A stretch of 64,000 bases of DNA from Lytechinus pictus (lineage: Eukaryota > Echinodermata > Echinoidea > Temnopleuroida > Toxopneustidae), in the NCBI RefSeq assembly GCF_037042905.1, contig NC_087246.1:37566001-37630000 (forward strand), given 5' to 3'. The first letter of the stretch is position 1, and each line of letters starts with the position of its first letter. Under the pieces are notes generated by a model. The model ran no database searches and was not told the DNA's origin. It was given only the letters and a program-made list of their open reading frames with translations. This document shows, piece by piece, positions 1-13,386 of the stretch. The position numbers and the translations under genes are program-made.

Positions 1-213
1 GAAGGGGAGTGTGAGAGTTCGGTGGATATTATAAGTAATGGAAATATAGAAAGTCTAGAGAGGTAAAAAGAGAGAGAAGTTAATAGACGAAATGTGAGGT
101 ATAAGGGGGGGGGCAATGGATAAAGTGTTTATGTTAAAAACTTAAAATCTAAATTTAAAACAAAAGTATTCATATCTTATGTACAGATGACTTTGCTTTT
201 AAGTCCAGTCTCT

Positions 214-378
214 AATACCATGGTCACATTTGCTCTACGGCGGCCATACGGCGAGTCGAAAACAGCCGTTTTATTCATTTTTACTAAAACCACTTATATG
301 TAGCTGGTACAAACAAATGTTAACGGCTGTTTTCGACTCGCCGTACGGCCGCCGTAGAACAAATGTGACCAAGGTATT
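214..378. repeat. Short foldback element (MITE-like), 165 bp
   Basis: Two arms of about 55 bp are near-perfect inverted copies. The left arm begins AATACCATGGTCACATTTG and the right arm ends CAAATGTGACCAAGGTATT; both contain the GC-rich block with ACGGCGAGTCGAAAACAGCC. A short AT-rich loop separates them. It lies about 490 bp upstream of the CTNNBL1 start codon, so it could sit in or near the promoter. No target-site duplication was fixed and no protein is encoded. The class is unknown. Confidence 0.8.
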
Positions 379-863
379 ACTTTGAACCGCAGAAATCAAA
401 GATGTAAAAAAGACATGATTTGCATATTTTGGTCTTAAACAACTTTGAGTTTGGGGATTACTGGATCAAAGGTCTACTTGTGCTTGTGCACACATATCTC
501 TTTTTTTTTTGGGGGGGGGGACGTGTAATTAATTTCATCCTGGGTGTTTATTTCATTTTTAACTTGTAAGTATGATATGAAGGTCCAAGTCAATGGAAAT
601 TGTGTTTGAAAATAAAACACATTTTTGGGGCACACATTTATCAGGAGGAGGGGGGGGGGGGGCGGGGTACAACAACAACCCTGGTAAGGGTGCGTACCGT
701 ACCGGTACGTACATGCGCGCTGCGCTGACTGTACTGTACTAGAGTCTGTGATCATAGACTAGACTAACTCAAGATCTGAGACAGAAGAACTCGAAAAGTC
801 GAAGTGAACTGGAGTTACAAATTTCATCGTGTTTGGACTTTGTGAGACGTTTTATTATAAATA

Positions 864-3800
864 ATGGACATCGGTGATATCCTCTCATTTCAGGTATTCC
901 TTTGAATTCATTTGATGTGATACAATGGCTTGTACTAGGCCTAATACTTTCATTTCGAAGACTGAAAAAGACGTGTTATTTTCACTTTGGTCCCACGCAT
1001 TGATTTGTGGGTAGAGAATGTCTGACTCTGAATTCAATTAATTTTTGTGCGACTTAAAAAAAGTTATTGCAGGAGGGAAACATTTGTAAAAGCTTAGTAC
1101 ATTGTGCTCATATTGCATTTTATTCACCTGGGGAATACCTTTTTTGTACTAGTTCTTTTTAAATAGAAAATCTAATGGGGATTGCTGCATGCTGCTAGCT
1201 GCTCAGACAAAAATTAATCTCAGACTCAGTCCCACACATAAATTCCTTTGTTATGAAAACTGCAATGGTCTAACTCTAACATTACTTATTAGATCTTATA
1301 ATTAATTATAAGTGGATGCGCTGAGATCATAGGCTGTCATAGTTAGCATATTAGACTAGCGCTCTAATCTAAATGTTTAGCAGCATGCAGATCTCTGCAC
1401 GTTCGACATTTGACTGAGCAGACAGAGTTGAGTACTGTAAGTCTGTATACGATGTGCTCACCTCACTGAAATCCAGTACTCGGGCCCACTCTAGGCGACA
1501 CCGCAATACTTACCCTTGTTAATAAACTGGGACTCCACTCACGCGCATTTGGGCCGCCCTAGCTTAGAACTAAAGTTTATTATCTAGAAATTGTTAAACT
1601 TTGCATATATCATATGTTTCATTAAATAGCTTGATACTGTTTAATCGGTACTCACCGGTTCTTTTGTTGCATTTTCAGCCCAATTCTCACAATTCTTGGG
1701 AAATATTCGCGACAAACCCTGTCGCCATAGACAGCTACAGATCCATCTTTATTTATAAATGGAGCGCCCTTTACGATAGTTGTTAATGCCGCGGAGAAAT
1801 CGTTAGCCATTTTGGCCTGTGTTCAAGGCGTAGCTGTTCTTTTTTTTTATAGGTATGAGATCGAAATCACAGCGAGTATTTACACTCTTCCATAATGATT
1901 CCGAAAGGGAGGCGCAACACCCCCCACCCACATGGGCGCAAATTCCAGGGGGACATGTCCCCCTCACCTAAAATAGTAGGGGGGCACATTATGAAATGTC
2001 CCCCTACTATTTTTGGTCTTTTCATTCAAAATCGAAATAAAATATGTATTTTGGAAGAGACGATCTTACTTTTGGGGTGCCCTTTTTTTTGCTTGTTTGC
2101 TTATCAAATTTCTTTTGGTCAAGATGACCTTCTTTTTGGGGTGATAAACCTTCTTTATTGTTTTTGTTTGTTTGTTTTTTGCTTGTCAAATTTTCCAGCC
2201 CCTGGTCCCGGCTACCTTGGGGAGAGATTTCCGCCCTTGCCTAACAGTGCACTTGATATTGTTTGCGAATCTGCGTGGGCGTCGGGGGCTGAGGAAAAGC
2301 GGTGGGACGAGAAAAAAAAATAGAAGGAAAAAGAGGACAGAAAAAAGTGAACGAAAGAAAAATTAATGGAAAATAAAAGGGAGGAGAAAATAGTGAGAAA
2401 AGTGATGGGAAGGTCGAGATTTTATGTGTCCGTGCAAAAAGAAATGAGCAGAGGTTGAGATGTTGTCTGTTTGGGCAAATGTCTGTCTGTTTGTTGGACT
2501 GGCGCCTGTTGCAAAAATTATTAAGCTGATGTAATCAGAAAGTTCCAACTGCTTAATGTCATACCGACAGTGACAGGATTAAGCGGTTGTAGGTATAAAT
2601 CACGCTCTAACGCTCTAAAACTGTGTTCTTTATTAAAAAGTTGTCCTTCATATTCATTTTCGCAAAAGAATATCAAGTTTTCAATTAATTGTCTATTATA
2701 GTTATCATGTTTATGATAAAAATACTTAGAAATTGGGTTAGGTTAGGGTTATCAAATTATCAGGGCAGAAAATATATTTGTTCAGTTCGCGCGTCGAGCT
2801 GGCATTAGTGATCAGTGAGATTATGTTTTTAATGACATTCATTCTATTCACAGCAATATATTAGTATTATTAAACATTGCCGCACGCGCTGCGCGCCGCA
2901 TGAATTAGGGGCCTATAGATAGGTCTATAGTTATCAGGTGAATAATTTACCGCTACACACTGATCATGCGGATACTGTTTTGTAAAGGGGAATTTCACCT
3001 TGATTAAAAATTTTGAAAATATAGGCCAAAGAAAAATAATTTCAAAATATCGGTAAAGGTGTTATTTAAAAAAAATGGAGTTAATAGAATTTCGAATGCT
3101 TGATTTGTGACGTCATAAACGAGCAGTTGCTCTATATTCTATGTAATATAAAATGCCAAAATTTTCCATTTTTTAATGGTCCGTAATGACCCACTATTTT
3201 CTTTTTGGAGAGAGTATGAAGTTATCTATTGATATACTGAATGTACAATAAAAGTCATTATCACGTATTTCTTGACATTCCATTTACTTTTTAACATAAT
3301 TATATCGGATATAGCTGCTTGCAAAGGCCTACGCCGTCACAAATAATTATTTAAAAAATCTCACCTTTAATTTTTTTTTGTGGGGGATGGATTTTTCTTG
3401 AACGCATACAAATTTTTCAAATTGTTTTTTCTGATATTTTCATAATTAGCTTTAAATAAATTCACCTATGCACTACTTAATTTTTTCAAAGACAAAATAA
3501 CAAAATTACATCATCACCATCATCACCAACTTCATTCTCATCATCATCACCACTATACCACCATCATTATCATCATCATCATCATCACCGCCACCATCAC
3601 CACCACCATCATCATCACCAAGACAATTTTCATCATCATCATCTTTCTTTTTTTATTTTTTCCCCTTCCCTTCTTCTTTTTTTTCCTTCCTATTTCCCTC
3701 CCTTTTTAGAGGGGGACACCACCAAATAAATATGTTTGTTATTAAGTTGGCGGATGCCTCATGAAATGAAATAAAAGAGAAAATAAGGAAAGGGAAAAAG

Positions 3801-6800
3801 TAAGAAGAAGGGTAAGAAGAAAAAAAGAAAGCCAAACAAACAAGACAAAATAATATCAAAATTTCGTAATAAAGTCAGTCAGTTTAATAATTGTGTTTTC
3901 AATGAAATGAGACATAAAAGAATTGAAACCAGTAAAAAGGGCTACATCATAGTTAAAAGAAATAGAGGGAAGCTCCGAGACAATAACAAGTGTAAAAAAA
4001 AACAGAAAAGACTTTGAAACACTCTGAACACGAGCATAATAAAAAAAATGGGAATAAGCGAGGACAATTAGCTGAGGGACCCCCCTCTCTCTATAGTAAT
4101 TTATCTATCTATCAAACTCGCATATACATTGAGAAGAAATTCTTACTAATCAAAATATTGCGAGCAAAAAGCATGAGCTGACATTTTTTTAAATATTCAA
4201 AACTGATAGAGAGACACATTTTGAACAATTCATGAAACATAATAATAATTCATTATAGCTACCAATCGGATTGCGACAAGATCTGAGAATTAGAAATTCA
4301 TTAAAAGCATAAAATTGTATAACATTAAAATAAGATGGGCGCAACGCATGAGCTAAAGCTTTATATACCAATAAAAAAATTGGACATTTTTAGCGTTTTC
4401 GGTAGTCATGAAAAAGATTGATATTTCATGAAAGCTCAAATTCCGAGGAGGAATATTTTTTATTAATTGACTTAATTAAAAAAAGGCTGTTCTAATTAAG
4501 CCCCATTTAATATTTGATTATAAGTCTCGTTAAACAGTAAAAGAGGAAAAAAATAAAGCATATTGTGTTCCTCAATTCTCTTTCTCTTTAACCCTATTTT
4601 ATTTTTATTTATTTATTTATTTTTTTTTTTGGGGGGGGGGTATTTTGGTTTAAAAAATGAGAAAAAAACAATAATTGCTGGCTAGTGGGTGTCGTGGTAG
4701 GGACACCCCGGCCCCCCCCCCCCCCCCCCCGTAGTTACGCAAACATGGGACCAAATTATCCTACTTGTCCAAGGCGAAACTTGTGCAATCAATTGAATGT
4801 TATTTTTGAGAAAATTAAAGCTTGCGCTGTTTAAATTCAATCTCTTTCACCTAAATTTGCGATGAATGCTAGCATTATGAAATATATAATTATCAACGTC
4901 TGGCGAAAAGAATAACCAACCGATCAGCTGACGAGAACGCGTATCACGTGATCTGCATATCAGCTTCGATCGCGAGTCAGAAGTGAAGAGCAACTGGCAA
5001 TAAAATCTGGAAAAACTTGTCAAAATGTAAGTTCCCCTTCATTTCTTTCAATTTTTTTTATTGCTAACAATGTATTCAATTAGTGAAATCGAAATGTAAT
5101 GATTAGACAGTACGATAGCTCGTAGTTTTGATAAAATACAAAAATAATCATCTTCACAAAAAGATTTCTAACACAAAATACTACTGATGTCGCCTATGAG
5201 GTCCATACATGTAATGTTTGGACCTCATTGGTACTAGGAGTGCTCAGGCCAGGGATGATGTTTGATACAGCAGACATGGAGACTGCGTATGCGGTTTCCG
5301 TTGGAATGAAGAGGAGCTGCATCTTTTGTCTTCGGTCCTCAAGTCATTTGTCTCGCCTGCATAAATATCATGTCAGAGCGAGACTAAAAGCGCCGCTTTT
5401 ACGACAGCGGCGTTGTCAACATCAAATCTTCACTGAAGGTTAAGTTTTTGAAATGACATCATAACTTAGAAAGTATATGGACCTAGTTCATGAAACTTTG
5501 ACATAAGGGTAATCAATATTACTGAACATCCTGCCTTGGTTTCAGGTCACATGATCAAGGGTCATTTAGGGTCAATAATAAATAGACCATGTTGGGGGAA
5601 TCGATATCGAAATCTTAACCCAAGGTTAAGTTTTTGAAATGTCATCATAACTTAGAAAGTATATGGACCTAGTTCATGAAACATTTTAGGGTCAATGAAC
5701 TTTGGGCATGTTGGGGGTATTAGTTGAGTTTCCATCATTATCCATCATAACAGTTAATGTTTATGAATCTAGTTCATAAAACTTGGACATAAGAGTAATC
5801 AAGTATCGCTGAACATCCTGTGCGAGTTTCAGGTCACATGACCAAGGTCAAAGGTCATTTAGGGTCAATGAACTTTGGTCATATTTGGGGTATTTGTTGA
5901 ATTACCATCATAACTATATGGATCTAGACATATAAGAGTAATCAAGTATCACTGAACATCCTGTGCAAGATTCAGGTCACTGTTTTTGCCTTGTTTTCTT
6001 ATTTATTTTATGTTTTTTTAATTTCTTTTTTTAATCTGACCGACAGAACCCTTTTTAAAAAACTATCCACAGGAGGACAGCCTAATAATTTTCTTCTTTT
6101 TTTTTGCATCATTGGATTTAGCTTCAAAGTTTGCACCGACTTGGTTTTGATGATCTAAGAGACATGATAAGACTGACTTGACAGCTGGCCTTCAATATTG
6201 GGATCTGAATGAGATTGCATACCAGTACTTCTTTATTGTCTCTGCATTTTGATTTCCTGCCGTCACTTCGGTATAGAAAAATATATTTCATTGCAGTCAT
6301 TATGCTTTTAATTGAGTTGATAATAAATTAATGTTCTTTTGAATTACCTTGTAGCCAGAGAAACCCAATTTAAAGCGTTCTAGAGACGGTAGAACACAGG
6401 ATGAGGGAGTGGATCCAGCCAAGATTGGAAGAAGAGGAAGAGGAGGAGGAGGAGGAGATGATATGTTAGAAGGAATAGTTGGGATGTCTAGCTCCTTGAG
6501 TGAAGAGGAGAGGGAGCGTATTCTAAAGATGGTTGATGAGGAACCAGAGGTAACTGATCCCCTCTTGTCTACTATCACTTATGTATCTCTTAATCATACA
6601 CATGGCAGCAAACTCTGACAAAGCCAAAGTAGCAAGATGCAAATAATCGGTATAAACAATTTTTAATGATAAAGATGTGTAAAATAAATAGATATGATTA
6701 ATTTCTACAAATGGTAGTAAGTTTTTGTACATGATCTGCCATAGTCTTACATAATTCTTTCCAAAGATAAATCAAATGACCAGAAGGCATATCATTTTAA

Positions 6801-9800
6801 CCATGTTTAGAAAGTTTAGTTAATTTTGTATATATTCATAAGATTTCAATATTTTAGGTACAAAGATACATGTCATTATAATTCTAAAGAACAGACTTTA
6901 AAGTGGTTACCACAGTACTTGAGCTCCTATATGAAGTAATCGTTTTGTCTAGTCTTGATATTGGAATTCCAATGTTCATAGCTTGAATATATATGTGAAT
7001 AAAGTCTTCTGCGCATTGTATTGTACACACTTTATAGGCTGTTTGAACATTCAATGAATTGTTACCTCATTCTTTCTTTCAGGGTCCATCTCTTGATGAC
7101 ACAAGTTTGAGGAAACTCATTTTGGGGTTCGAGAAGAAGGTGTACAGAAACCAAGAACTTCGTATTAAGTTCCCTGATGTGCCTGAAAAGTGAGTCTCTC
7201 TTAAAATAAGTCCTTAATCTAGTGTAGTAGGTTTCACTGTTGTACACCATGTATCTTTCTTGGGCAATTGTTGGTCCTGAAAAGGACCACCCAAACTTGA
7301 CGTTTCAACAATTGTGTTCTTGTCGTCTTCAGGAGAAAATGTAGTAAGTCCTTATTCTACTGTGCACAGTTTCCTCTGGCTGCTTCCTTTTCGACTCTCG
7401 GTCCACATGTAAAAATCTAAAGTGTAGAATTTGTGCACTGGGATAAAATTTAAATGAGTTGGGGGCAATTTGGCCCCAGAAATGCTCAAATGAGCACTGG
7501 AAACTAAAAAGAAAGGGAGCCCTGGAAATACTAAAGTTTATCCAATGTTGCAGATTTAGGGAGTAATTTGTGAAAAGAAGCCCCTGCGAAAATAAAAAAA
7601 TATGCCACTGTTTCGTGCAAATAGTGCAACAAAGTATTTTAGCTGCTGTAGTCAACAGGATATTTTGACTTCTAACGAACCCGGATTTCTAGACACCAAC
7701 CATTATATTAAAACTTCCAACTAAAAGTTGTACGATTTGTTATCTTTTAAATTGACATTTGTTTCAGGTTTATGGACTCAGAGATTGAATTAAATGACAC
7801 AATCCAGGAGCTCCATGTGATTGCTACAGTGCCCGATATGTATCATCATTTGAAAGAACTCAATGCTGTCAAGTCTGTACTTCAATTGATAGGACATGAA
7901 AACACCGATATCTCAATCGCTATCATCAATCTCCTTCAAGAGATGACGGATGTAGACACACTGACGGAAAGTGAAGATGGGGCAACGGTTCTCATAGATG
8001 CATTAGTAAGCTCTGTTTTCTTCTAATTCATTGTCAAGTCCTGAACTTCCATTTAATTATAATTGTTAACTGATTTTCGCTGTCCCGTTTCCTTCTTCAT
8101 TCTTAACCATCTTCTTCCATTCTGTCTTTTAATTAAACTATCATTTAAGATGGTCACTATTAATTGTTAAAATTAATTGATTCACAAATGCTTTTAAATT
8201 CATTCATCATAAAGTAGGGGAAAAAAACCTCATGGATGGTTTAAATGTGAATTGATGAAAATGGGCAATTTTATGATCACTACTTGTATGTTTAATGTTT
8301 TATTTCTATTTTTATTGATAGTTGGAGGAGCAGGTATGTGCTACATTGGTGCAGAATCTTGATAGATTAGACGACAGTGTCAAGGAGGAGGCTGAAGGGA
8401 TCCATAACACACTAGGTATGTTCAAACTTTATACAGGGGTCATTTCACTGGGCAATCTTCACTACTTACTCTGCAGCTTGCTATACATACATCGTTCATC
8501 GTAATCCCTTCCGGGGGCCCTTTTACTCAAAGTTTCAAATTCATATTCATTTATTTCACATCTCATTTAAACAAAATACAATGCATTGAGAATAAAAATT
8601 ACATTTCACACCATTACCAACCCATTAATATATATTTCTTGTTGTTTTTTTATTTGAGAAGGAAATATCAATATAAAATGCTAGATCATGTGGTATATGT
8701 GAAAAAGATAGAGGTGAAAAGGAAGATCGATTAATCTAATCAAAGACCCTTTCCTGTAACCTCCTTCTTACATGTAGATCACAGTGTCTTTGCTATGGCA
8801 GAAAATTTTGAAATTCGTGATGGGACTGATGGATTAAGATAAGTGATCAGTCAGTAAATCAAAATTCTTTGTTTAATTGCACCTTACTTTTTGTAGGTAT
8901 CATAGAGAACATGGCCGAGTTTAGACCTGAGATGTGTGCTGATGCTGCCCAACAAGGATTGATGCAATGGCTCCTGAAGAAACTCAAACCCAAGGTTACA
9001 TTCGATGCCAACAAGCTTTATTGCAGTGAGATCTTAGCCATCATATTACAAGACACAGAAAGTAAGACAACATACCCACCTCAGTTTTGATTTCATGGGA
9101 GAGTAAAGGGGAGGGGGGGGGTAAGGGGTGAAAGAAGAGAATGAAAAAGGAAATGGAAGATATGTGAATAATGTGTAAGGAATGGGATGGGGGGGAATGA
9201 AAATGTGGGTCATTGAGATGAACTGTGTACAGTTTCTATTTCAACAGGGCTATTTAATAAAAATAATAAAAAACAATCACTGTAAGGACTTGCACACTCA
9301 GTTATGTAGGTCATGGAGATTAATCACATACAGTGTTTATTTCAATAGAGGTATTTTAATAAGCATTTAACTTGTCATTTCCTCATCATTTTTTTTCATA
9401 CTGACAGAAAACAGAGTATTGCTTGGAGAGCATGATGGTATTGATGCCCTTTTGCAACAACTTGCTGTAAGTTTTTCTTTGACCTGTTTTTTATTAATTT
9501 TTTTATTAATTGACATTTCATCTTTATATGAAAGTTAAAGGAAATACAATGCATTGCAGATTGTCAATGGTAAACCAACGTGTACCATAGCAGTATGTCA
9601 ATTAGTAATAACATTTCAACAGTACACCATAACACTGCTTACATTTCAGTGCTAGAGCTCAATTTGACTAGAGGGTTGAGAAAATAATTTATCTAACCCA
9701 AATGCTGTCACTGACTTTGTAAACACATTTTGTGCTTTCATTTCTTGACTTGTTGTATTGAAAGGAGTAGATGTATAATTCTGGATGCTTTCTCAATTTT

Positions 9801-10161
9801 CTTCATCCGTTCTGTAGTACTTCAAAAAGCATGATCCTAATAATAGTGAGGAACTTGAAATGATGGAAAATCTGTTCAACTGCCTCTGTTCGTCCCTGAT
9901 GTTGCCTAGCAACAAGACAGCATTTCTCAAAGGAGAAGGATTACAGCTCATGAATCTCATGCTCAGGTAAGTGGTCAAGTTTGGTTATATCATTTTTTTT
10001 TAAAGAAGGGATATTGTCATTATTTAAGGTTTTGATGGTGATGGTTGAGAATTTGAGTTGGTGAAGAAATTCTGGATATACTGGTGGTGATGATGATGAT
10101 GATGATGATGATGGCAATGATGGTGATGATGATGATGATGATGGCAATGATGATGATGGCA

Positions 10162-10236
<75 letters not shown>

Positions 10237-10310
10237 TCAATGATGGTGATGATGATGATGATGATGGCAATGATGATGGTGATGTTGATGATGGTGATGA
10301 TGATGGCGGC

Positions 10311-10341
<31 letters not shown>

Positions 10342-13300
10342 TTGGTGATGATGATGATGTTGATGATGGTGATGATGATGGCGGCGATGATGATGATGAT
10401 GATGATGATGTTGGTGATGATGATGATGATGATGTTGATGATGATGATGATGATGATACTGGTGATAGTGGTGATGATGGCAGTGGTGATGATGATACGA
10501 TGACACTGATGATGATGATGATGATGATTATGATGTTTGTTAGACGGAAGTTATTTCAATGCAGTGGTGGTCATGATTCAAATGGTAGAACTGTATCTTG
10601 AATAAGTGTTTGTAAATTAATGTTTTCAATCCTTTTTTATACAAATGCTAGATTAAATATGCATAGTAGGTAATAATTTTGATCCTGGTATTTGTGTGCC
10701 TATATATTTTTCTCTACAATGAGATAAAATTTGTTTATTGCATTGCATATTTGTGTTCGCATAGTTACCAAGAATGCACATAGCATTTCCATTTATTTGA
10801 ATGTAAGATTAAGGAGTTGATCAAATGCCTTACTCATGGGCATGAGTGCCATGGCCAGGGAATGAATCCTGGACTTTCATTTTAATTTTTAATTTTTTTT
10901 TTCTTTGATAGGGAAAAGAAGCAGTCGAGACACAGTGCCTTGAAGGTATTAAACCATGCCATGACTGGTCAGGAAGCGGGAGATAATTGTACTAAATTCA
11001 TCGATATCTTGGGACTACGTAGTTTGTTTCCTCTCTTCATGAAGACACCTAAGGTCACAAAGAAAGGACCTGGAGACAGTGAACATGAAGGTACGTGGAA
11101 CGGACTTAGTTTTCAAAATTATAATGAGCTCTTAAGGCCCCTGCACACTGAGTACAGTCCAGGTACCTTGTCCCAGTACATCATAATTGTTCAAGTAATT
11201 CTTTTGCAAACTAGACATTGTTAATGATTGATGTGAACAATATCTTTCAAGTAATAGACGAAAAATTGCATTTCCACTTTTCTATGAACCGTACTTCCGT
11301 GCTATCATTGGAACCTGATATGTTATGCAGAGAACTTAAGTTCTTTTCATGATCATTGTAACACAATTTAATTCCATTTTAATCAGTGTTCATATAATCA
11401 TACAGGAGTGAAGTGATGATACTAGCATGCTATTTTAGTGGTCAGATACACTTAAAGGAACTTCTATACACAGTCAACTGTGAAACTTGGACCGAAGGAA
11501 TGGGTTTGACTTTGACAAAATATAAAGTACATGAACAAATAACTCCAAGACAGCCTAAAAGGGGGGGTCATAAGTTAGATTCCAACGTACACAGAATCGA
11601 CTCGTGACCAACGAATATTTGACTCTTTGCGTGCAAGATGGAAGAGATACTCTCCTGCCCATATGGGTTACATTATGCCCATTCAATGAGAAAATTGCCT
11701 TTTACTCTCAAGCAATAAAGACGTCATTAATATTCTTTCATTATTTCAGAGCATGTGTATGTTCTGTCATTGCTGCATTGTGTCAGAATGTTTCCGGATC
11801 CCATACTATTTTACTGTCAACCTCCAAAGATAAATTAATCCTCTTTATTCTTTCAGAGCATGTATGTTCTATCATTGCTGCACTGTTTCGGAATGTTTCC
11901 GGCTCCCACCACCAGAGATTGGTAGGAAAGTTTACGGAGAGTGATCATGCTAAAGTAGATCGTCTGATGGAGCTCCACTTCAATTACCTTACTAGAGTAC
12001 AGGCTTGCGACGACAAGATTGAACGAGAGAAACAGGTATGATCTCTTACCATCCTATAACCCAGCCATACAAATTGAGCCTTTTGGAATTTATTTGTGTG
12101 TCATTGGAAGCTTGGTCATGTTATTGGAACAATGTAGTGAAGAATTTTCCATTACCTTCATGTGTGGTAAAATTCATAAATTGTAGGAGTTGCATTATGA
12201 TTTTGTATTAAATGATTCTGGTACACTTATGATAATCATAATCTTCAAATTAAGGCATGTATGTGGGTATCACCTGAAGTTCAGTGTTCAGGAGGTAGGT
12301 TTCATTAGGGGGAAATATACTGAAATTTACCAAATAGCCACATATTAGGAAATGTTTGTTCAAATAGTAACTCACACAAAGTTAACCATCTTAGTAACAG
12401 TGGCCACTTAATTCCAGTTGTATTTTGTATTTTATATTTTTAGTGTATCTCGTCATTTACCCTATTTTAGTTTGTTATCGCTCTATTTTATCATTGCATC
12501 TCGAAATTCGTCCTCTGTAGTTAATAGTTTTCTAGAATCAAACAATCATTGAATTAATATCCCAAGTTCTGAAGTAATAATTGGACCTTGATCATATCAT
12601 TTCCTCAGAGGAGAATACGAGAAGGTGACATCATCGACGATGACCAGGAGGACGAGTATTACATCCAGAGACTTGATGCTGGTCTCTTTACCCTTCAGCT
12701 ACTAGATTACATAATCCTTGAATTATGCTGTAACTCGGGGATTAGTTCCATCAAGAACAGAGTTCTACAGCTTCTCAACATGAGAGGGGGTACTATCACT
12801 GATATCAGGAATGTTGTCAGAGGTAAGAAGAATTTCTTGAAACATTCCTAGACTTAGCCTTGGACATCTCTTGAAATCCTAAGTTAACAGTCTTTGGAGC
12901 ACAAGATTTTTAAGAACATCTGTTATGTTTTGTTCCTTTAGTTGAGGATGGTGATGTATCTAATGTGGTTTGTGGAATGTATTTTTTCCTTTATTTTAGG
13001 CTTAAAATATTGCCTTTTCCAGCTTTGAGAGAAATGTATTCTAGGGTTTTTCGAGCTTAGATAAGACTGCTGTGATAATCAATGGGTGATTTTTAAAAAC
13101 TTTTGAGATAGAAGGGAAAATCTCTCTAAATTAATTTCATCATCAGTTTAATAGTAACCTTTGTTGTGTAGATATTTTTCATTGTGAAAATGCTGCTGGA
13201 AAAATGAAAGTTATCCCATATGCTAGTATAGTCCTTGTAAATCTATGGTGTCTTACTCATGGGTATTGGTAATTTGTTTTTATGTGTTGTTTTTCAGAGT

Positions 13301-13386
13301 ATGCAGGGAACATTGGTGATGCAGATAGTGAGGAGAAGGGAGAAGCTGAGAAACAGAGATTACTAACACTCATCAATAGATTCTAA
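864..13386 (+). CDS. CTNNBL1: Beta-catenin-like protein 1 (CTNNBL1), 12 exons
   Basis: Coding exons: 864-893, 6355-6549, 7083-7189, 7768-8005, 8322-8415, 8897-9061, 9408-9466, 9818-9966, 10912-11090, 11857-12035, 12609-12822, 13298-13386. All have GT donors and AG acceptors; phases join without a break to 1698 nt, 565 residues (human protein 563). The start encodes MDIGDILSFQ, matching the family N-terminus, so the first exon is only 30 bp and intron 1 is 5.5 kb. Recognisable blocks in order: basic and acidic N-terminus; YRNQELRIKFPD; FMDSEIELNDTIQELHV; the armadillo-like core with VQNLDRLDDSVKEEAEG, ENMAEFRPEMC, FDANKLYCSEILAI and GEGLQLMNLMLREKK; LDILGLR-like helices (FIDILGLRSLFPLFMK); RRLDAGLF-like segment (QRLDAGLFTLQLLDYI); C-terminal EYAGNIGD. 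The family is nuclear, binds the Prp19/CDC5L spliceosome complex and has an ARM-like superhelix. The identification is by residue similarity from memory of the family and is firm. Confidence 0.95.
3510..3635. repeat. CAT/CAC trinucleotide microsatellite
   Basis: About 125 bp of imperfect ATC/ACC triplets (runs such as CATCATCACCATCATCACC) in CTNNBL1 intron 1. Confidence 0.85.
5225..5985 (+). repeat. AGGTCA-rich interspersed repeat, copy 1
   Basis: The left edge carries GTCTCGCCTGCATAAAT and a GC-rich block. After it comes a degenerate tandem module of roughly 110-170 bp containing TTCAGGTCACATGA, AAGGTCAAAGGTCA, TTTAGGGTCAATGAAC and CATCATAACTTAGAAAGT. Related copies lie at about 36812-37750 (inverted) and 60690-62130. 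Copies 2 and 3 show an opposite end with GCAGGCGAGACT or GCAGGTGAGACTGCC, so the family has short inverted ends and may be a non-autonomous DNA element. No protein is encoded. Confidence 0.75.
10083..10535. repeat. GAT trinucleotide microsatellite in CTNNBL1 intron 8
   Basis: About 450 bp of GATGATGAT with interruptions (GGC, GTT, GCGGCG). It lies between exons ending at 9966 and starting at 10912. Open frames across it translate to poly-Met, poly-His or poly-Ser and are artefacts of the repeat. Confidence 0.95.
11731..11803 (+). pseudogene. Partial tandem duplicate of a CTNNBL1 exon start
   Basis: The sequence TATTCTTTC...CAGAGCATG...TATGTTCT and the following ~50 bp repeat the acceptor and first third of the real exon that starts at 11857. 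The copy has its own AG at 11748-11749, but it reads AGCATGTGTATG where the real exon reads AGCATGTATG. The 2 bp insertion would shift the frame, and homology stops after TTTCCGGATCCCA. It is therefore a decayed exon fragment in intron 9, though its acceptor could still compete for splicing. Confidence 0.75.

Larger units (their letters stand above)
894..6354 (+). other. CTNNBL1: CTNNBL1 intron 1 with simple and interspersed repeats
   Basis: This 5.5 kb stretch has no supported gene. It holds GC-rich foldback-like sequence near 1900-2030 (two blocks of AATAGTAGGGGG-type sequence in opposite orientation), a CAT/CAC microsatellite at 3510-3635, T, G and C homopolymer runs at 4617-4640 and 4712-4730, and an AGGTCA-rich repeat at about 5225-5985. 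The small open frames inside it have no family resemblance. Confidence 0.7.

Noticed and set aside
1895-2366. Two overlapping plus-strand frames of 142 and 64 codons
   Set aside because: They cross a GC-rich repeat and a poly-A/G stretch, lie in CTNNBL1 intron 1 and resemble no protein family.
2738-2750. Telomere-like TTAGGTTAGGGTTA
   Set aside because: Only about two units, inside unique sequence; not a telomere or meaningful interstitial array.
4940-5031. Possible alternative first exon ending CAAAAT|GTAAGT
   Set aside because: A good donor-like site follows an ATG-like triplet, but joining it to the exon at 6355 gives no sensible start; the 864-893 exon fits the family N-terminus.
10084-10506. 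Open frames coding poly-Met, poly-His and poly-Ser
   Set aside because: They are translations of the GAT microsatellite inside a CTNNBL1 intron.
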